Below, one piece after another: positions 1 through 7,332 of a DNA stretch of 13,844 bases (its first letter is position 1; each line of letters starts with the position of its first letter). The notes under the pieces were generated by a model. That model was given only the letters and a program-made list of their open reading frames with translations. It was not told the origin of the DNA and made no database searches. The DNA comes from Pedobacter sp. UBA1654 (lineage in GTDB: Bacteria; Bacteroidota; Bacteroidia; Sphingobacteriales; Sphingobacteriaceae), in assembly GCA_002320935.1 (NCBI GenBank), contig DCLG01000097.1, forward strand, positions 16,963 to 30,806, given 5' to 3'. A program made the translations under genes and the position numbers.

Positions 1-986
1 CAAGAATCCCGATGACACCAGTAGCTTTTCCTTTCGCACATCATACCATGCCGGTAACCGGTGGTAAAGCATACTGGGAAGGTGTACAGTGGAAGTATCG
101 TCGTCTCCCTGGCCTTTCGGACATCAAGCGCAACGACGTTGTCGTATTTAACTTCCCGGAGGGCGATACTGTAGCACTCGAAGCGCAAGACCAGAACTAC
201 TATAATCTGGTGCGCGCTCTGGGACACTCGGGGGTGAACGATCAATTTACGGTTACCAGCAGACCTGTTGATAAACGGGAAAATTATATTAAACGCTGCA
301 TAGGCATCGGCGGTGATGTAATCACCATGAAAAATGGTGTAGTATCGGTCAATGGAGTGCCTGAAAAGTTGGTTCCGACCGGACAGATTACCTATTTAGT
401 TAAAATGAAGTCTTCTGACGTGAACTTCGATGTGTTTACGCAGCTGGGCTTCGACATCAACTCAGACGTATCTTCTCTGGGACATGAAAATACATATCAA
501 TTTGTAGGTACGGAAGAGATGATGGCAGAAGTGCGCAAGCTGGACTTTGTCACCTCGGTTGTAGAAGACACCGCACCTGGGGAGTACGCTGACAGCATCG
601 TTTTTCCACAGGATTCGAACAGGACCTGGAACGTTGACAACCTCGGCCCGATTACAGTACCGAAAAAAGGATGGACCGTTAAGTTGGATAGTGTAACCAT
701 GCCGATGTACGAGCGTGCAATTCGCATCTACGAAGGCAATAAGCTGGAGAAATCTGGTGATGGCTGGTTAATCAATGGTCAGAAAACAGACTCATATACC
801 TTCAAAATGGATTATTACTGGATGATGGGCGATAACAGACATAACTCTTTAGATTCCAGGTTCTTCGGGTTCGTACCGGAAGATCACGTGGTAGGTAAAG
901 CACTGTTTATTTGGATGAGTGTGAGAGATCAAGGTTCTTTCTTCAGCAAAATCAGATGGAGTAGAATATTCAAAGGCATACATTAA
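1..986 (+). CDS. lepB: Type I signal peptidase (LepB), 5' end outside the window
   Basis: Leader peptidase of the inner membrane, which removes signal peptides from exported proteins on the periplasmic side. The frame is open from the first bases (RIP precedes MTPVAFPF), so the Met codon at 12 is internal. The N-terminal membrane anchor and the catalytic Ser lie upstream of the window. Counting from that Met, YIKR (residues 92-95) holds the general-base Lys at 94, followed by CIGIGGD. The C-terminal box GDNRHNSLDSRFFG (about 273-286) is the classic box E. Roughly 150 residues separate the two boxes, giving the enlarged insertion typical of Bacteroidota LepB. One oddity is GIGGD where most family members have G(L/I)PGD. 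The TAA stop at 984-986 is followed by a strong hairpin terminator. Family assignment is secure; whether a paralogue sits upstream cannot be seen. Confidence 0.95.
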   Translation, partial: RIPMTPVAFPFAHHTMPVTGGKAYWEGVQWKYRRLPGLSDIKRNDVVVFNFPEGDTVALEAQDQNYYNLVRALGHSGVNDQFTVTSRPVDKRENYIKRCIGIGGDVITMKNGVVSVNGVPEKLVPTGQITYLVKMKSSDVNFDVFTQLGFDINSDVSSLGHENTYQFVGTEEMMAEVRKLDFVTSVVEDTAPGEYADSIVFPQDSNRTWNVDNLGPITVPKKGWTVKLDSVTMPMYERAIRIYEGNKLEKSGDGWLINGQKTDSYTFKMDYYWMMGDNRHNSLDSRFFGFVPEDHVVGKALFIWMSVRDQGSFFSKIRWSRIFKGIH

Positions 987-1054
987 CATCAAATACCTGG
1001 CTGGGTACAAACCGCCATACACTTCTAATATTCTATAGAAGCTTCGCTTCTTCA

Positions 1055-1090
1055 CAACAAAAACGCCGCTGAAAAGCGGCGTTTTTGTTG
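1055..1090. terminator. Bidirectional intrinsic terminator between convergent lepB and the dehydrogenase gene
   Basis: A perfect 16-bp inverted repeat has its left arm at 1055-1070 and right arm at 1075-1090, with a GAAA loop at 1071-1074. The stem core is GC-rich (GCCGCT/AGCGGC). Its outer part is A-rich on the left and T-rich on the right, so either strand reads as a GC hairpin running into a U-tract. It lies about 70 bp after the lepB stop and about 20 bp after the stop of the minus-strand gene, as expected for a shared terminator. Confidence 0.9.
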
Positions 1091-1108
1091 GTATAAAAAA
1101 TTTGCTTA

Positions 1109-2191
1109 CTAGAGCTTTTTCACGCCTAGTTTCTCAGCAAGAACATTTAGATCATTAACAACAGCATCTATTAATGGAATGCCATGAAGCTTTCGTTCGT
1201 GTTCAAATTCCGTCTCCGGCGCTCCCGGAATGATCACCGGCTGCGCAGGATCTACAGGTCTGGCATTTCGGAATGTCTCAATCCAATTATCCAGGTGATG
1301 TTTAAAGTCCGCTGCCGGACGAAAGCCGTCTACGCGCATGGCGCCAAAGAAATGCCCTATGCCCTCACCAACCGGATCTGCAGGTGGTTCCAGGAAAGCG
1401 ACAAAGGGTGGCACCCAAGGGCCGTAATTTGCGCCTGAAAGTACCGCAGACAAAATATCCACCGTTGCGCCAAGACCATAACCCTTGTGACTACCATGCG
1501 CTTTGTCGCCACCCAAAGGCAGCAGCGATCCACCTGCTTTCAGCTGGTCCGGATCTGTGGATGGTCGTCCGTCTTTATCTTGTGCCCAGCCTTCCGGAAT
1601 GGGCTGCTTTGCGCGTTGCGCAATTTCAAGCTTGCCATTCGCAGCAGCGGATGTCGCCATGTCTACCACAACCGGCGGGTATTTGCCAGCCGGAAATGCA
1701 TAACACATGGGGTTGGTACCCAGCAGTCGTTCGTTGGCGTATGTTGGCGCCACCAGGGGGCTGGCATTGGTCATGCTGATGCCGATCATATCATGTTCTG
1801 TGGCCAGCAAAGCGTGGTAGCCTGCAATGCCGAAGTGGTTAGAGTTCTTCACCGAAACCCAACCAGTACCGTAGGTCTTCGCCTTCTCAATGGCAACCTT
1901 CATCGCAAAGGGCGCGACAACAAGTCCAAGCCCGGCATCACCATCTACGGCTGCGGTGGTTGCCGTTTCATGCACAACCCGGACATTAGGCGTAGCGTTT
2001 ATTCTTTTTTTCTCCCAAAGTCGCACATAGCCAACTAATCTGGCTACACCATGCGAGTCTATTCCCCGGAGGTCCGATCGTAACAGTACGTCAGCTGCAA
2101 GTTGCGCATCCGTTTCAGGGCAGCCCATCTTTAAAAATACCTGTTCTGTAAACGAGCGCAATTTAGATTCGGGGAAAGTAAGAAAAGTCAT
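1109..2191 (-). CDS. Malate/L-lactate dehydrogenase-type oxidoreductase (Ldh_2 family)
   Basis: An NAD(P)-dependent 2-oxoacid reductase/2-hydroxyacid dehydrogenase of the Ldh_2 family (MDH type 2, YlbC/AllD-like), which is unrelated in fold to classical MDH. At 360 aa it has the usual full length. Family signatures are DLRGIDSHG (residues 40-48, His47 being the expected catalytic residue), NSNHFG (116-121), LLGTNP (156-161), VDMATS (176-181) and PEGWAQDKDGRPSTDP (199-214). I chose ATG at 2191; the frame also opens with TTG at 2197, two codons upstream, but that is a weaker start. The gene is last in a minus-strand run, 78 bp after bshC, and ends just before the shared terminator. Substrate cannot be read from sequence: malate, lactate, ureidoglycolate, sulfolactate and diketogulonate enzymes all occur in this family. 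Confidence 0.88.
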   Translation of the reverse strand: MTFLTFPESKLRSFTEQVFLKMGCPETDAQLAADVLLRSDLRGIDSHGVARLVGYVRLWEKKRINATPNVRVVHETATTAAVDGDAGLGLVVAPFAMKVAIEKAKTYGTGWVSVKNSNHFGIAGYHALLATEHDMIGISMTNASPLVAPTYANERLLGTNPMCYAFPAGKYPPVVVDMATSAAANGKLEIAQRAKQPIPEGWAQDKDGRPSTDPDQLKAGGSLLPLGGDKAHGSHKGYGLGATVDILSAVLSGANYGPWVPPFVAFLEPPADPVGEGIGHFFGAMRVDGFRPAADFKHHLDNWIETFRNARPVDPAQPVIIPGAPETEFEHERKLHGIPLIDAVVNDLNVLAEKLGVKKL

Positions 2192-2269
2192 TAGCAAAAA
2201 TTATGATTTCAATATTGGACCAGCAGCCTTGATGATTAAGCAAGCAGGCCTGAATTAATGTACCTGGAA

Positions 2270-3856
2270 TCAGGCAAATATTACGGTGAATTTCTGGTCC
2301 AAAGGCCTGAAAGTTTCAAGAAGTGCTTTAATAAATTCGTCGCCGTATATAACGTATAAAGGTGCAATGTTCAGAACCCGTTCCTGCAATACGCCCGATG
2401 GGAATAGCTTCGCTTTCAAACCATCGATCTGGTTCAGCGAGGTCTGATGCCTCCGCTTTTCAGCACGCATCATTTTCTTGTCCAGACTTTCAATCAGCTT
2501 CAAAGCACGTTTTTTAGCTGCATCGGCCGACTGTGAGAGGGTCTTATCAATCTTGTACGCATTAAGCTTAATGTGATCGAACACTGCAGCAATAGCGCGT
2601 TCTTCATCAGCCAGGGACAAATAAGTATTCACATGAGATTTAATCCATTCGGTTTTCAGCTGTTCATTATCTTTAAACAAGCTTACATGTCCAATGCCAA
2701 GGATCTGCATTTTCCGCTCGCTGCGCTTGTCGATGATCATCGCCGAATTACGCAACATCAGAACCGGATAGGGCACCTTATAAAAGTCAAAGTTGGCCTT
2801 CAGCTGCAACCAATAGGTCACTTCGGCACCACCGCCAATATAGGCCAGATTAGGCAAAATAATCTCCTGATACATAGGACGCATTACCACATTCGGACTG
2901 AATCTTTCCGGGTGGGCTTCCACTTCGGCTTTCAATGTTTCAGTATCGAAGGAAATAGAGGAATTAAGCACTTCGAACGATCCGTTTTCATTCACAATGC
3001 GTTCCCGGAAACCATCTTTCATATAGAAAAAGTTGATCTCACGGGGATTTACCTGCGGTTTATAGCCTGCAGCTTCTAACGTATCATTCGATTTTTGAAT
3101 GTGTTTAAAGCTGTTTTGCTCGAGTAAATCCTGGATAATAATTGGAGCGAACTGGCGCTTCAATGCCGGTTCATCGGCGTCAACACAAACCAGACCAGTA
3201 TGATTAAACAAAGCATCTACAAGTGCCCTTGTTGCGTCTGCAAGCTGATCATGATGCTTATACGCTGCTTCTACAATCGAAGCCAGCTTTTCTCCACTTT
3301 CTCCAATGCCAAGATAACCCTGATATGCCGAAAGCACATCTGTAAGATCTCGGGTGCTGATTTTTCCGGTCGCACCAGCAGCATTGGTTTCCCAAACCAG
3401 TTTTTTATCTTCAAGTTTGATGTGGTTGATCTCTTCGAAATCATGATCTTCCGTAGCCATCCAGTAAACCGGCACGAAGTTATACTCCGGGTAAGCAGCT
3501 TTAAGCTCCTTAGCCAGGTTAATGGTGGTTACAATTTTGTATATGAAATACAAGGGGCCAGTAAACAGATTTAACTGGTGCCCCGTTGTTATTGTGAATG
3601 TCTTATCATCTGCAAGCAGTTCAATATTCGTATGAACCTGTTCAGAGTGTTTAACAGATGCATATTGCCTGCGAAGTACTTCAACAAGCAATGTTCTGTC
3701 TGCTAGAACCGGACGCTCTTCAATTGCAGAAGCAAAGCCGGCTAAATCAACGGAATACTTGTAAAAAGGCCTTAAAGTTTCGTTTCCCTGAATATAATCT
3801 AATACAATAGGAGAGAATGAATTCGTTTGCTGATAACTAATGTATTTTGCCTGCAT
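2270..3856 (-). CDS. bshC: Bacillithiol biosynthesis cysteine-adding enzyme BshC
   Basis: Predicted final enzyme of bacillithiol synthesis: it joins cysteine to the free amine of GlcN-malate to give the low-molecular-weight thiol. At 528 aa it is the normal family length. Hallmarks are TGHQLNLFTGPLYF (residues 91-104) and VYWMATEDHDF (130-140), the Rossmann-like core signatures of BshC. A Lys/Arg-rich helical stretch near residues 435-480 fits the coiled-coil dimerisation segment of the family. The start ATG at 3854-3856 gives MQAKYISYQQ, a typical BshC beginning. It is 47 bp after rimO and 78 bp before the dehydrogenase, all co-directional, so cotranscription is likely; no clear internal promoter was seen. 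BshA and BshB are not in the window. Assignment to the family is firm; the cysteine-adding activity is the family's accepted role. Confidence 0.95.
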   Translation of the reverse strand: MQAKYISYQQTNSFSPIVLDYIQGNETLRPFYKYSVDLAGFASAIEERPVLADRTLLVEVLRRQYASVKHSEQVHTNIELLADDKTFTITTGHQLNLFTGPLYFIYKIVTTINLAKELKAAYPEYNFVPVYWMATEDHDFEEINHIKLEDKKLVWETNAAGATGKISTRDLTDVLSAYQGYLGIGESGEKLASIVEAAYKHHDQLADATRALVDALFNHTGLVCVDADEPALKRQFAPIIIQDLLEQNSFKHIQKSNDTLEAAGYKPQVNPREINFFYMKDGFRERIVNENGSFEVLNSSISFDTETLKAEVEAHPERFSPNVVMRPMYQEIILPNLAYIGGGAEVTYWLQLKANFDFYKVPYPVLMLRNSAMIIDKRSERKMQILGIGHVSLFKDNEQLKTEWIKSHVNTYLSLADEERAIAAVFDHIKLNAYKIDKTLSQSADAAKKRALKLIESLDKKMMRAEKRRHQTSLNQIDGLKAKLFPSGVLQERVLNIAPLYVIYGDEFIKALLETFRPLDQKFTVIFA

Positions 3857-3903
3857 TTGAAACGAAATTAAGTTATTAAACCATACGCCGGCTCAGCCTG
3901 AAT

Positions 3904-5238
3904 TTATTTTACAATTTGTCCATACAGGTCAAAGTCTTCTGCGCGGTCAATTTTCACCTGCACAAAGCTTCCCGGTGCAGCATAGTGCATTGCCGCATCA
4001 ATCAGCACTTCATTATCTACTTCCGGAGAATCGAACTCTGTACGCCCAATAAAGAAATCACCTTCTTTACGATCGATAAGCACCTTGTACGTATTTCCAA
4101 CTTTTTCCTGGTTAATCTCAAAAGAAATACCCTGTTGCAATTCCATAATTGCGTCAACACGTTCCTGTTTCACTTCTTCAGGAACATCGTCTACCAGACT
4201 ATGTGCATGGGTTTTCTCTTCGTGAGAGTAGGTGAAACAACCAAGCCTATCAAAACGGGTGTCTTCAACCCAGTTCAACATTTCTTCAAAGTCCGCTTCC
4301 GTTTCACCTGGGTATCCGGTGATCAGCGTAGTACGCATGGCGATTCCTGGCACTTTGTCCCGGATTTGATTAACAATGTCAACAGTTTTTTGTTTCGTAA
4401 TACCACGGCGCATAGATTTAAGCATGCGGTCTGTAATATGCTGCAAGGGCATATCCAGGTATTTACAAATGTTTTCGCGTTCATTCATGGCATCCAGAAT
4501 TTCCATCGGGAAACCGGAAGGATAAGCGTATTGCAAGCGGATCCACTCGATACCCGGAACATCAGAAAGACGCCTCAGTAATTCATCAAGGTTCCTTTTG
4601 CCATAGATATCAAGGCCGTAGTAGGTCAGATCCTGAGCAATAAGGATCAGCTCCCTGGTGCCATTTGCAGCAAGAACCTTCGCCTCATTCACCAGTTCAT
4701 TCATATCCCTTGAAACGTGTTTACCACGCATCAGCGGAATCGCACAGAATGAACAAGGACGGTTACAACCTTCAGCGATTTTGAAGTATGCGAAATGCGA
4801 AGGGGTTGTCAACAAACGCTCGCCGATCAGCTCATGTTTGTAATTTGCGCCTAAGGAGTGCAAAATGTTGTTCAGGTCGTTGGTGCCAAAGAAAGCATCA
4901 ACGTTCGTGATCTCAGATTCAAGTTCCGGCTTGTAGCGCTCAGATAAACATCCGGTCACAATTACCTTTCCAACTTTACCTTCCTCTTTCAACTGGCTAT
5001 ATTGAAGAATCGTATCAATCGATTCTTGTTTTGCATTATCAATGAAGCCGCAGGTGTTAATAACAATGATATCATCTTTATTTACCTGTTCTGCTTCGTG
5101 TACAACCTCCATTTGGTTACCGCGTAACTGGCCCATCAAGACTTCAGAATCGTAGATGTTCTTGGAGCAGCCTAATGTGATTACGTTTACTTTAGGTTTT
5201 TTAACCGGTTTAATGGAGGGAATATTTTTAGTGTTCAT
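3904..5238 (-). CDS. rimO: Ribosomal protein uS12 methylthiotransferase RimO (radical SAM)
   Basis: Adds a methylthio group to a conserved Asp of ribosomal protein uS12 using two Fe-S clusters. The 444-aa protein shows the three domains in order. The N-terminal UPF0004 domain has cluster-binding cysteines C24 (GCSKN), C63 (NTCGF) and C97 (TGCLS). The radical SAM domain has C158-x3-C162-x2-C165 in EGCNRPCSFCAIP, and a C-terminal TRAM domain covers about residues 375-444. The motif QHITDRMLKSMRRG and the GTNDL segment favour RimO over the tRNA enzyme MiaB. The start ATG at 5236-5238 precedes a short basic leader and the first Cys motif. It lies 26 bp after ftsY on the same strand, so it is probably in the same transcript. 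Confidence 0.96.
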   Translation of the reverse strand: MNTKNIPSIKPVKKPKVNVITLGCSKNIYDSEVLMGQLRGNQMEVVHEAEQVNKDDIIVINTCGFIDNAKQESIDTILQYSQLKEEGKVGKVIVTGCLSERYKPELESEITNVDAFFGTNDLNNILHSLGANYKHELIGERLLTTPSHFAYFKIAEGCNRPCSFCAIPLMRGKHVSRDMNELVNEAKVLAANGTRELILIAQDLTYYGLDIYGKRNLDELLRRLSDVPGIEWIRLQYAYPSGFPMEILDAMNERENICKYLDMPLQHITDRMLKSMRRGITKQKTVDIVNQIRDKVPGIAMRTTLITGYPGETEADFEEMLNWVEDTRFDRLGCFTYSHEEKTHAHSLVDDVPEEVKQERVDAIMELQQGISFEINQEKVGNTYKVLIDRKEGDFFIGRTEFDSPEVDNEVLIDAAMHYAAPGSFVQVKIDRAEDFDLYGQIVK

Positions 5239-5264
5239 GTGTTGTTTCCTTGCAAAAATGCAGA

Positions 5265-6227
5265 CTAGCTGAATAAGCTGTCTACAAAAGCTTTTTTATC
5301 AAATAGCTGAAGGTCATTCATGCCTTCACCCACGCCGATGTATTTCACCGGAATTTTAAATTGATCAGAAATACCAATCACCACGCCGCCTTTTGCCGTA
5401 CCATCAAGTTTGGTGATCGCAAGTGCGTTTACGTCGGTCGCTTCGGTAAACTGTTTACATTGTTCAAAGGCATTCTGACCTGTAGAGCCGTCAAGTACAA
5501 GCAAGATTTCATGCGGTGCATTGGGTATAACCTTCTGCATTACATTTTTAATCTTTCCAAGTTCGTTCATCAAACCAACTTTATTGTGCAGACGACCTGC
5601 GGTGTCAATAATCACAACATCTTCCTGGTTTGCCACTGCCGACTGTAAAGTGTCAAAAGCCACAGAAGCAGGGTCGGAGCCCATAGCCTGTGCAACTACG
5701 CGAACACCTACACGCTCAGCCCAAAGTTTGATCTGCTCTACTGCAGCCGCACGGAACGTATCCGCTGCACCCAGTACAACCTTTAGGTTTTCTTGTTTAA
5801 GTTTATGCGCCAGCTTACCAATGGTGGTGGTCTTACCCACGCCATTTACACCAACCACCATAATTACATAGGGTTTGTGCTGTCCATACTCGAAGTTACG
5901 GAAGTCGTTGCTGTTGTTCTCTGCAAGCAGCAGTTGAATCTCGTCTCGTAAAAGGCCATTCAATTCAGAGGTCGACAGGTACTTATCTCTCGCTACCCGC
6001 GCCTGGATACGTTCAATAACCTTCAGTGTGGTGGTTACACCAACATCAGAGGTCACCAGGACTTCTTCAAGATTGTCTAGTACATCGTCGTCAACAGTAG
6101 ATTTTCCCGCTACAGCTTTGGTAATTTTACTCAGAAAGCCTTCCTTGGTTTTTTCTAAACCTTTGTCCAGCGCCACCTTAGCCTCTGGAGCAGCTTCTTT
6201 TTTCTTAAAAAAATCGAATAGACCCAT
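5265..6227 (-). CDS. ftsY: Signal recognition particle receptor FtsY
   Basis: SRP-family GTPase that docks SRP-ribosome complexes at the inner membrane. The 320-aa protein begins with a short amphipathic and basic segment ([10 protein letters not shown]), then the N domain (about 20-105), then the NG GTPase domain. G-motifs are [11 protein letters not shown] (125-135, P-loop), DTFRAAA (156-162), DTAGR (208-212) and TKLDG (272-276), with the closing GVGEGMNDL near 298-306. The long acidic A domain of enterobacterial FtsY is missing, which is usual for Bacteroidota. It lies downstream of the ribosomal-protein genes but is separated from them by a terminator hairpin at 6249-6278, so ftsY-rimO may be transcribed at a lower level through read-through or from a promoter not recognised here. 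Confidence 0.97.
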   Translation of the reverse strand: MGLFDFFKKKEAAPEAKVALDKGLEKTKEGFLSKITKAVAGKSTVDDDVLDNLEEVLVTSDVGVTTTLKVIERIQARVARDKYLSTSELNGLLRDEIQLLLAENNSNDFRNFEYGQHKPYVIMVVGVNGVGKTTTIGKLAHKLKQENLKVVLGAADTFRAAAVEQIKLWAERVGVRVVAQAMGSDPASVAFDTLQSAVANQEDVVIIDTAGRLHNKVGLMNELGKIKNVMQKVIPNAPHEILLVLDGSTGQNAFEQCKQFTEATDVNALAITKLDGTAKGGVVIGISDQFKIPVKYIGVGEGMNDLQLFDKKAFVDSLFS

Positions 6228-6240
6228 ATGAACTTATACG

Positions 6241-6278
6241 AAAATAAAAAAGCCCTCCCGATGAATAGGGACGGCTTT
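6241..6278 (-). terminator. Rho-independent terminator between DUF4295 and ftsY
   Basis: Arms at 6249-6259 and 6268-6278 form an 11-bp stem with one C-C mismatch and an 8-nt loop. Read on the minus strand, the hairpin is followed by a T-rich run (6250 down to 6241). It lies 20 bp after the DUF4295 stop and about 21 bp before the ftsY start, so it should end or attenuate the ribosomal-protein transcript before ftsY. Confidence 0.82.
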
Positions 6279-6298
6279 AATATGATTAAATATTAAAA

Positions 6299-6463
6299 TT
6301 ACTTGCCTGCTGGAGCAGTGATAGCATCTTTAACGTGATCGTTGTGAACGATGATTTCTTTGAAAGAATATGCACCTGTCACAGGTGATTTAGTCATTGT
6401 AATAACTTTTGAATATTCTTTACCTTTACCCGTTTTAAGGGTTGCAACTACCTTTTTTGCCAT
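6299..6463 (-). CDS. DUF4295 family protein, Bacteroidota-specific ribosome-associated small protein
   Basis: A 54-aa basic protein read directly from the minus strand: it starts MAKKVVATLKTGKGKEYSK and ends ITAPAGK, with TAA at 6299-6301. The MAKKxVATL opening and the central SPxTGAYSFKExIVxNDHVKD pattern are those of DUF4295. The protein is found only in Bacteroidota, next to rpmB and rpmG. From memory, structural work on a Flavobacterium ribosome described a lineage-specific large-subunit protein (named bL38) corresponding to this family; I cannot verify that here. It lies 35 bp after rpmG and is the last gene before a terminator. Its length, charge and context all support a ribosomal role. 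Confidence 0.9.
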   Translation of the reverse strand: MAKKVVATLKTGKGKEYSKVITMTKSPVTGAYSFKEIIVHNDHVKDAITAPAGK

Positions 6464-6498
6464 GATCTAATAGATTGTATTAATTTAATACCGATGTA

Positions 6499-6681
6499 TT
6501 ACTTAATTTCTTTGTGTACTGTAACTTTTTTCAAAACAGGGTTGAATTTTTTCAACTCTAAACGCTCTGTAGTGTTCTTACGGTTTTTGGTAGAAATATA
6601 TCTAGACATACCCGGCATGCCACTAGTCTTATGTTCAGTACATTCTAGAATAACTTGTACTCTGTTACCTTTCTTTGCCAT
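6499..6681 (-). CDS. rpmG: 50S ribosomal protein bL33
   Basis: Large-subunit ribosomal protein of 60 aa. The sequence [18 protein letters not shown], then [21 protein letters not shown] and [11 protein letters not shown], is characteristic of bL33. Only one cysteine is present, so this is the zinc-free (C-minus) form lacking the paired CxxC motifs. It lies between rpmB (38 bp upstream) and DUF4295 (35 bp downstream) in the conserved Bacteroidota order. The start ATG at 6679-6681 is unambiguous. Confidence 0.97.
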   Translation of the reverse strand: MAKKGNRVQVILECTEHKTSGMPGMSRYISTKNRKNTTERLELKKFNPVLKKVTVHKEIK

Positions 6682-6719
6682 TTTTTTATTATTAAAGCCG
6701 GATCACCAGCTAATGTTTT

Positions 6720-6953
6720 TTACAAATATCCTTTTTTCATGAAACGGTTGATCGCTTCATTAATACCAATTTTATTAATGGTTTTGATAGCTGAAGTAGA
6801 TACCTTCAATGTTATCCAACGATCCTCTTCAGGAATATAAAATTTCTGAAGTTGTAAGTTGGGATAAAACTTACGTTTAGTTTTAACGTTCGAGTGAGAA
6901 ACGTTAAAACCACTCATTGCCATCTTTCCGGTTAAATCACAAACTCTTGACAT
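6720..6953 (-). CDS. rpmB: 50S ribosomal protein bL28
   Basis: Large-subunit ribosomal protein of 77 aa. The frame is open back to an ATG at 7007, but the family start is [10 protein letters not shown], giving ATG at 6951-6953. The upstream extension would also overlap the promoter. Family pattern: [24 protein letters not shown] and [15 protein letters not shown]. It has a single Cys (C5), so it is the zinc-free form. It is first gene of the rpmB-rpmG-DUF4295 operon, with a recognisable promoter about 50 bp upstream. Confidence 0.96.
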   Translation of the reverse strand: MSRVCDLTGKMAMSGFNVSHSNVKTKRKFYPNLQLQKFYIPEEDRWITLKVSTSAIKTINKIGINEAINRFMKKGYL

Positions 6954-7004
6954 GCCTTTAAATATAGTGTTAAATATAAGTCGCTTAATTCTTTTAAGAG
7001 TGTG

Positions 7005-7035
7005 CAAATATCATAAAAATAAATTTGAATGGCAA
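7005..7035 (-). promoter_or_regulatory. Putative Bacteroidota-type promoter of rpmB operon
   Basis: On the minus strand TTG (7035-7033) is followed by a 20-bp spacer and GATATTTG (7012-7005), which matches the -7 consensus TAnnTTTG at all but its first base. Spacing fits the -33/-7 architecture of the primary sigma factor in this phylum. Transcription would start near 6998, giving a leader of about 45 nt before the rpmB ATG. Confidence 0.5.
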
Positions 7036-7092
7036 TAGGGTATGTAATTATTTTTTATAATAAATACAGGAAGATTTCCAAATTCAGGAATC

Positions 7093-7157
7093 ACTTGCGC
7101 CATCTGCGTTTTCCTTGCCCTGAGCTGCCGGAACCGGCCGTGCAGATCCTGCGCAGT
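7093..7157. repeat. GC-rich nested inverted repeat, possible structured RNA or mobile palindrome
   Basis: Nested complementary arms are ACT (7093-7095) with AGT (7155-7157), GCGC (7097-7100) with GCGC (7151-7154), and ATCTGC (7102-7107) with GCAGAT (7142-7147). Inside these is GCCGG (7127-7131), AA, CCGGC (7134-7138). This gives about 13 bp of interrupted outer stem plus an inner hairpin, in a GC-rich block unlike its AT-rich surroundings. There is no adjacent T-run on either side, so it is not a normal terminator. Function unknown. Confidence 0.45.
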
Positions 7158-7263
7158 AAACCAAACTTTGAAATACCATTGTGAAAAATGTTGATCTAAT
7201 ATCTTTCATTGTGTTAAAAATTTTAATAAGCAAAGCACAATATAATAATTCCGGGTTTTTAAA

Positions 7264-7294
7264 GTGTAACAGAAGCGTCTAAATTTTAATTTTG
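7264..7294 (+). promoter_or_regulatory. Candidate acs promoter
   Basis: TAATTTTG at 7287-7294 matches TAnnTTTG exactly, with GTG (one mismatch to TTG) 20 bp upstream at 7264-7266. The predicted start near 7301 leaves a leader of about 32 nt. A second exact -7 match, TAAATTTG at 7301-7308, has no -33 partner and may be an alternative. Pattern match only. Confidence 0.4.
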
Positions 7295-7332
7295 AATATG
7301 TAAATTTGGAATAGACCTACTAGAATATAAAT

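Larger units (their letters stand above)
6954..7332. other. Divergent intergenic region between rpmB and acs
   Basis: 379 bp without a credible gene. The flanks are AT-rich and carry the rpmB promoter (7005-7035) and an acs promoter candidate (7264-7294). In the middle, about 7090-7157, lies a markedly GC-rich island with nested inverted repeats (described separately). An ATTGTG/CACAAT inverted repeat spans 7208-7241. A 31-codon minus-strand frame (7084-7179) runs through the island but resembles nothing I know. Confidence 0.75.

Noticed and set aside
1037..1051. Short GAAGC-TTC-GCTTC hairpin just before the terminator
   Set aside because: A 5-6 bp stem with a 3-nt loop and no further context; probably chance next to the real terminator.
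1487..2038. 183-codon plus-strand frame inside the dehydrogenase gene
   Set aside because: Antisense shadow of a conserved Ldh_2 gene; the translation has no family features. Similar shadows at 2573-3079 and 3916-4581 were also dismissed.
7084..7179. 31-codon minus-strand small frame (MVFQSLVYCAG...) through the GC-rich island
   Set aside because: No ribosome-binding or family evidence. The frame coincides with an inverted-repeat element, which explains its composition better.
7181..7197. TGTGA half-site as a CRP site upstream of acs
   Set aside because: Only the left half matches; the right half does not resemble TCACA.
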